A stretch of DNA of 64,000 nucleotides from Mumia flava (GTDB lineage Bacteria; Actinomycetota; Actinomycetes; Propionibacteriales; Nocardioidaceae). Made by a program: the position numbers and the translations under genes. The DNA is taken from positions 806,001 to 870,000 of the forward strand of contig NZ_PGEZ01000001.1 in NCBI RefSeq assembly GCF_002797495.1, in the 5' to 3' direction. Below are positions 59,865 through 64,000 of the stretch, piece after piece. Positions within the stretch are counted from its first letter, which is position 1; every line of letters begins with the position of its first letter. The notes below the pieces were generated by a model, which searched no databases, was not told where the DNA came from, and was given only the letters and a program-made list of their open reading frames with translations.

Positions 59865-61372
59865 GCTGCGTTTCCTTCCATCACCATGTCGAGCACCTGG
59901 TGCTCGTCGATCTCGTCGGCCGGGCCTTCGTGCACGACGCGTCCCTCGGCGACGACCAGGACGCGGTCGGCCAGCCCCAGCACCTCCTCGAGCTCCGACG
60001 ACACGACCACGACGGCGACGCCGCGCTCGGCGAGGGACCTCACCAGTGCGTAGATCTCGCTGCGCGCCCCCACGTCGACGCCGCGGGTCGGCTCGTCCAG
60101 GAGCAGCACGCGGCAGTCGCGCAGCAGCCACCGGGCGAGCACGACCTTCTGCTGGTTGCCGCCGGAGAGGGTGCCGACCGGCCGCTGGACGCCACGGGGG
60201 CGGACGTCCAGCGACGCGGTCAGGTCTTCCGAGGCGCGCCGCTCGTCGGCGGAGTCGAGGAACCCTCCGGTCGAGAACCGCGCCAGGCTGGCGAGGGTGA
60301 TGTTGCGGTCGACCGGCTGGTCCAGCAGCAGGGCCTGGGCCTTGCGCTCCTCGGGCGCCAGCCCGACGCCGGCCTTCACCGCCGCGGGCACCGAACCGGC
60401 GCGCAGCCGCCGCCCGTCGACCCGGACACGGCCCCCGGATGCCCGGCGGGCTCCGTAGACGGTCTCGAGGATCTCGGAGCGCCCGGCCCCGACCAGCCCC
60501 GCCAGGCCGACGATCTCGCCGGCCCGGACCTGCATCGACACCCCGGAGAACGTGTCGGCGAGTGCCAGGTCCTCGACCTCGAGCACCACCGGCGCGTCCG
60601 CGGGAAGCGGCACGCGCTCACCGAAGACGTACTCGATCTCGCGTCCCGTCATCAGGTGGATCAGCTCGGAGGTCGGCGTGGTCTCGACCGGGAGGCCGCT
60701 CGCGACCGTACGGCCGTCCTTGAGCACGGTGACCCGGTCCCCGACCCGCCGGATCTCCTCGAGGCGGTGGGAGATGTACACGACGGCGACGCCCTCGGCG
60801 GTGAGCTGCTCGATGACGCGGAAGAGGTTCTCCACCTCCTGCTGGTCCAGCACCGCCGACGGCTCGTCCATGACGATCAGCCGGCTGTGGTGGGACAGGG
60901 CGCGGGCGATGCTCACGATCTGCTGCCCCGCCGCCGGGAGCATCCCGACCTCGCGGTCCACCGGGATCTCGTCGTGGCCCATCCGCGCGAGCAGCTCGCG
61001 CGTGGCGCGGCGCATCTCGGCGCGACCGATGAAGCCGGCGCGTGCGGGCTCGTGCCCGAGGTGGACGTTCTCGGCGACCGACAGGCCCGGGACCATGTCG
61101 AGCTCCTGGTAGATCGTGGAGATCCCGTGCTCGATCGCCGCGAACGGGGTCGACATCGTGACCGGCTCGCCGTTCCAGCGCAGCTCGCCCTCGTCAGGCT
61201 GGTGGGCGCCGGAGAGCACCTTGATCAGCGTCGACTTGCCGGCACCGTTCTGCCCGAGCAGGCAGTGCACCTCGCCCGGCCTCACGTCGAGGTCGACGCC
61301 GTCGAGGGCCCGTACCCCGGGGAACACCTTGACGATCCCGTGCATCTCGAGGATCGGCCCCGTCGCCTCCAT
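59861..61372 (-). CDS. Sugar ABC transporter ATP-binding protein (double NBD)
   Basis: 503 residues, two nucleotide-binding domains. The first has Walker A GQNGAGKST and Walker B LIVMDEPSA, with a divergent signature (LPAAGQQ). The second has a degenerate Walker A (GLVGAGRSE) but a full signature LSGGNQQK and Walker B LLLDEPTRG. This asymmetry is normal for RbsA/MglA-type proteins. It is the first gene of the importer operon, with the promoter and candidate ROK operator just upstream. Confidence 0.93.
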   Translation of the reverse strand: MEATGPILEMHGIVKVFPGVRALDGVDLDVRPGEVHCLLGQNGAGKSTLIKVLSGAHQPDEGELRWNGEPVTMSTPFAAIEHGISTIYQELDMVPGLSVAENVHLGHEPARAGFIGRAEMRRATRELLARMGHDEIPVDREVGMLPAAGQQIVSIARALSHHSRLIVMDEPSAVLDQQEVENLFRVIEQLTAEGVAVVYISHRLEEIRRVGDRVTVLKDGRTVASGLPVETTPTSELIHLMTGREIEYVFGERVPLPADAPVVLEVEDLALADTFSGVSMQVRAGEIVGLAGLVGAGRSEILETVYGARRASGGRVRVDGRRLRAGSVPAAVKAGVGLAPEERKAQALLLDQPVDRNITLASLARFSTGGFLDSADERRASEDLTASLDVRPRGVQRPVGTLSGGNQQKVVLARWLLRDCRVLLLDEPTRGVDVGARSEIYALVRSLAERGVAVVVVSSELEEVLGLADRVLVVAEGRVVHEGPADEIDEHQVLDMVMEGNAA

Positions 61373-61386
61373 GCGCCCCCCTGGAC

Positions 61387-61467
61387 GTGATGTGGATCAC
61401 TGTGAGAGCGAGGCTAAGGACCGGATACGCAAGTGGGCAACACTCTTTCGCAAGAAACTTGCGAAAG
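61387..61467 (-). promoter_or_regulatory. Sugar operon control region with 10-bp-arm operator
   Basis: CTTTCGCAAG-AAA-CTTGCGAAAG (61445-61467) is a perfect palindrome with a 3-base centre, upstream of the ATPase gene and 62 bases from the ROK gene stop. A second small dyad, GTGAT-GTGG-ATCAC (61387-61400), lies near the ATPase start. The large palindrome is the likely ROK operator; the small one only loosely resembles a CRP site. Confidence 0.7.
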
Positions 61468-61529
61468 TTACCGTTGCGTGACCTTCACCGCACCGCGTTC
61501 CGGATGCGGGGAGCTGCGCCGCCGCCGAC

Positions 61530-62723
61530 TCAGGGCGCGTCGTAGACCGCGTCGCTGATGAGACGCGCCGCCCCGACGACACCGGCGTCGTCACGAAGCT
61601 CGCTCAGCACCACCGGGAGGTTGCCGGTCGCCAGCGGCAGCGACTGCCGGTAGACCACGCTGCGGATCTCGGCGAGCAACGGGTGCCCCAGCGCCGACAG
61701 ACCGCCACCGATCACGATCAGGTCCGGGTTGAAGAACGACGTCAGGCTCGCCAGGACGGAGCCCACGCGTCGACCGCCGTCGACCACGAGCCGCCGCGCG
61801 GTCGCGTCACCCTGCGCGACCGCCTCGCCGACGTCCTCGGCCCGCAGGCCCCCCTCCGCCGCGAGCCGTGCGGCGAGCACCTCGGAGCGCCCGTCGCGCG
61901 CTGCGGCTGCAGCATCCCGGGCCAGGGCCGCACCACCGAAGGTCGCCTCGAGGCACCCCACGCGCCCACAGGCGCACACGGGACCGGACGGCGCCACGCC
62001 GATGTGCCCGATGTCGCCGGCGCAGCCGTCGGCACCACGGTAGAGCTGACCGTCCACCACGATCCCGCACCCGATGCCGGTCCCGATCTTCACGAAGAGG
62101 AAGTCGCGTGCACCCCGCGCGACCCCGTTGTGCTGCTCCCCCAGCGCCATGACGTTCACGTCGTTGTCGATCAGCACCGGGGAGCCGAGCTCGCGCGAGA
62201 GCGCGTCCCGTACGGGATAGCCGTCCCACCCGGGCATGATCGGCGGCGAGACCGGCACGCCGGCGTGGAAGTCGACCGGCCCGGGCAGGCCGATCCCGAC
62301 CCCGGCCGGACGCTCGACCCCGTCCTCGGCCAGCAGCTTGCGGGTCAGGGCCAGCGCGTCCGCCAGCACCAGCTCCGGGCCGCGGCGCACGTCGCTGGGC
62401 TGGCTCGTCCGCGACAGCACCGTGAGGCGTCCGTCCGTGACGGCGACGTGCACGGACGTCGCCCGCACGTCGATCCCGACGAACCTCAGCCGCCCGTCGA
62501 GGTCGACCATCGTCGAGCGACGACCGCCCCGGGACGCGGCCGGCCCGGCGTCCTCGGCGAGCCCGAGGTCGACCAGCCGGCTCACCTCCGCCGCCACGGT
62601 CGTCCGGGAGACCGCGAGGCGGTCGGCCAGGTCGACCCGCGACATCGGGCCCTCGTCGCGGACCAGACGCAGGATCCGCGACTGGGTCGGCGTCTCGGCT
62701 CGTCCCGCCAGCGTGTGTGCCAC
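61530..62723 (-). CDS. ROK-family transcriptional regulator (XylR/NagC-like)
   Basis: 397 residues from a GTG at 62723; start choice is weak because no ribosome site stands out. N-terminal winged HTH (SRVDLADRLAVSRTTVAAEV), then the ROK sugar-kinase-like fold with the zinc motif CACGRVGCLE and the nucleotide segment KIGTGIGCGIVV. Such proteins repress sugar operons and release DNA on binding sugar. It is upstream of and co-directional with the ABC operon, with the palindrome in between. Confidence 0.9.
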   Translation of the reverse strand: MAHTLAGRAETPTQSRILRLVRDEGPMSRVDLADRLAVSRTTVAAEVSRLVDLGLAEDAGPAASRGGRRSTMVDLDGRLRFVGIDVRATSVHVAVTDGRLTVLSRTSQPSDVRRGPELVLADALALTRKLLAEDGVERPAGVGIGLPGPVDFHAGVPVSPPIMPGWDGYPVRDALSRELGSPVLIDNDVNVMALGEQHNGVARGARDFLFVKIGTGIGCGIVVDGQLYRGADGCAGDIGHIGVAPSGPVCACGRVGCLEATFGGAALARDAAAAARDGRSEVLAARLAAEGGLRAEDVGEAVAQGDATARRLVVDGGRRVGSVLASLTSFFNPDLIVIGGGLSALGHPLLAEIRSVVYRQSLPLATGNLPVVLSELRDDAGVVGAARLISDAVYDAP

Positions 62724-62788
62724 GGTGCTGATGGTGCCACGCGCTCGTGCGCCGTGCCACGGCCCCGGCTCGTCTCTCGCCGGTGTCG

Positions 62789-64000
62789 TCAGGTCCCCGT
62801 CGGCTGCCCGGTCCGTTGCTCGGCGCGGCGACCGCGGCGCTCGGCCATCTCCACCAGGACCCCCGAGCCCGTGATCGCGATGTACGACGTCAGCACCGCG
62901 AGCCCGATCGGCGCCGTCTGGAGCGGACCGAGCTCCATCATCAGCGCGGCGAGGAGCACCAGCGTGAACGGCGCCGCCACGATCGCCCCGGGCAACGCCG
63001 CGAACACGCACGAGAAGGCGAGCGCCAACGGGAGCTCGGGGAACATCAGGTGCACGGCGTACCCGAGCGTGCCACCGGCGAACAGCATCGGGAAGAACGG
63101 TCCCCCGATGAACCCGGAGCCGATGCTGACGGCGAACGTCACCATCTTCGCGAGCACGACGACCAGCAGGAAGCCGGCTCCGAGGGTCGCGCCCGACTCC
63201 ACCACGGTGTCGAGCTGGTGGCTCCCGGTGAACAGCGTCAACGGAACGACGACCGCGACCAGCCCGAACGCCGCGCCCCCGATCGTCGGGCGGAGGATGG
63301 TCCGGCCGTCGAGCGGCGTGAGCAGCCACTTCACCACGGCCGTCATGACGGCGAGCACGATCGCGGCGACCGCGGCGACCAGCCCCAGCCCGACACCGGC
63401 CAGCAGGTGCCAGTTCTTGTACTCGTAGTCGGGCACGTCGTAGATGCCGAGGAACGTGGCCCCCGCGATCGGGTAGAAGACAGCGAACCCGACCGAGGCC
63501 GCGGCCAGGCTGCCGAACAGCGCGTGCAGCATCCGACGGCGGTGCGGACGCGCGAGCTCGATCACGAGCATCGCCGCCAGGAACGGTGAGGCGAGCAGAC
63601 CCCCGAACGCACCGGAGATCCCGGTGAGCGTCGTCGCCTTGCGCAGGTCCTCGTCGACGTCGTCGCGACGCTCGGCAACCCACGTCCCGACCCCGCCGCC
63701 CAGCGACCCGAGCGCCGCCTCGGGCCCGAGGCTCGCTCCGCCGACCAGCGAGACCGCCGAGACCGTCACCGTCGCGGGGACGGAGCGAGGCTCGACCCGC
63801 TCCTCGGCCAGCTCCTCGGTCAGACCCGGGACGTGCGCGGGCATCTTCAGGACGTGCCGCAGCACCCCGACGGCGAGACCGGCCCCGGTCGTCACCGCCA
63901 CCCACCACCAGTGACCGCCCCACCAGCCGTCATCGGCAGGCTCGCCCCAGAAGTCCCCGCCCTCGACGATCGCGAGGAACACGAGACCGCCCAGAGCGAG
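62789..64000 (-). CDS. ClC-family chloride channel/antiporter, partial (5' end outside window)
   Basis: The frame is open to the window edge, so the N-terminus is missing; about 403 residues are visible. ClC motifs: GGASLGPEAALG (the GxEGP region, with proline-glutamate order altered) and GSGFIGGPFFPMLFAGG (GxFxPxL, anion site). About ten membrane helices. The gating-glutamate motif differs from the canonical GREGP, so channel and exchanger modes cannot be separated. It ends 66 bases from the ROK gene. Confidence 0.88.
   Translation of the reverse strand, partial: LALGGLVFLAIVEGGDFWGEPADDGWWGGHWWWVAVTTGAGLAVGVLRHVLKMPAHVPGLTEELAEERVEPRSVPATVTVSAVSLVGGASLGPEAALGSLGGGVGTWVAERRDDVDEDLRKATTLTGISGAFGGLLASPFLAAMLVIELARPHRRRMLHALFGSLAAASVGFAVFYPIAGATFLGIYDVPDYEYKNWHLLAGVGLGLVAAVAAIVLAVMTAVVKWLLTPLDGRTILRPTIGGAAFGLVAVVVPLTLFTGSHQLDTVVESGATLGAGFLLVVVLAKMVTFAVSIGSGFIGGPFFPMLFAGGTLGYAVHLMFPELPLALAFSCVFAALPGAIVAAPFTLVLLAALMMELGPLQTAPIGLAVLTSYIAITGSGVLVEMAERRGRRAEQRTGQPTGT

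Noticed and set aside
61387-61400. GTGAT-GTGG-ATCAC as a CRP site
   Set aside because: The arms are only 5 bases and the position is downstream of the likely promoter; kept only as a small dyad in the regulatory entry.
1-64000. CRISPR arrays, insertion sequences, integrase or attachment sites
   Set aside because: No regularly spaced direct repeats, transposase or integrase motifs were seen; the one tRNA gene is not flanked by a visible duplicated end.

Overview
The window is a high-GC (by eye roughly 70% or more) actinobacterial chromosome segment. Genes are densely packed, ATGA/GTGA stop-start overlaps are frequent and GTG starts are common. The gene families (MetS small subunit, DUF6153, DUF305, CGNR, DUF3618, LuxR regulators with an N-terminal NTPase) point to an actinobacterium, possibly Nocardioidaceae; the genus is a guess. 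No transposase, integrase, phage structural gene or CRISPR array was seen. No gene-free stretch exceeds 300 bases. The first and last genes run off the window.

Layout. (1) 2-876: end of an NSS-family transporter with its 34-residue MetS-type partner. (2) 884-5772: arsenic locus with a FAD oxidoreductase, an aquaporin, an ArsR-arsenate reductase fusion, a second arsenate reductase and an ArsO-like flavoprotein; no Acr3/ArsB pump is present. (3) 5851-19970: the centrepiece, a predicted cyclic-amine catabolic system. A GntR regulator and a soluble cache-domain protein precede a long minus-strand operon: P450, [3Fe-4S] ferredoxin, ferredoxin reductase, glutamine-synthetase-like ligase, leaderless solute-binding-type protein, two PuuD-type hydrolases, semialdehyde dehydrogenase, glutarate-type CoA-transferase and glutaryl-CoA dehydrogenase. 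An APC permease and a glutamine amidotransferase diverge from it. The predicted flow is a C5 cyclic or linear amine such as piperidine to 5-aminovalerate, glutarate, glutaryl-CoA and crotonyl-CoA. (4) 19947-28488: MerR unit with a long-spacer promoter, AraC regulator, flavin monooxygenase plus acetoacetate-decarboxylase-like pair, CsoR-box copper operon (CopB ATPase, DUF6153, DUF305) and a quinone-oxidoreductase-like MDR enzyme.

(5) 28560-33308: cNMP-binding protein with a nucleotide-transporter/HEAT-like membrane protein, then a small envelope cassette (YtxH-like, Holin-X-like, DUF3618, YihY). (6) 33369-51262: mixed small enzymes and regulators: arylamine N-acetyltransferase, EamA exporter, CGNR regulator, thioesterase, hydrolases, SDRs, two large LuxR regulators, TetR, a frameshifted SDR, a Tat-lipoprotein PLP enzyme, methyltransferase, hemerythrin and MarR. 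A CGAGTA-N6-TACTCG site occurs on both sides of the LuxR gene at 39111. (7) 51373-51449: initiator tRNA-fMet. (8) 51514-62723: AGE-family isomerase, universal stress protein, SDR, then a sugar unit with xylose isomerase, sugar-phosphate isomerase/epimerase, Gfo/Idh/MocA dehydrogenase, ribose-type ABC importer and ROK regulator. (9) 62789-64000: partial ClC chloride channel.
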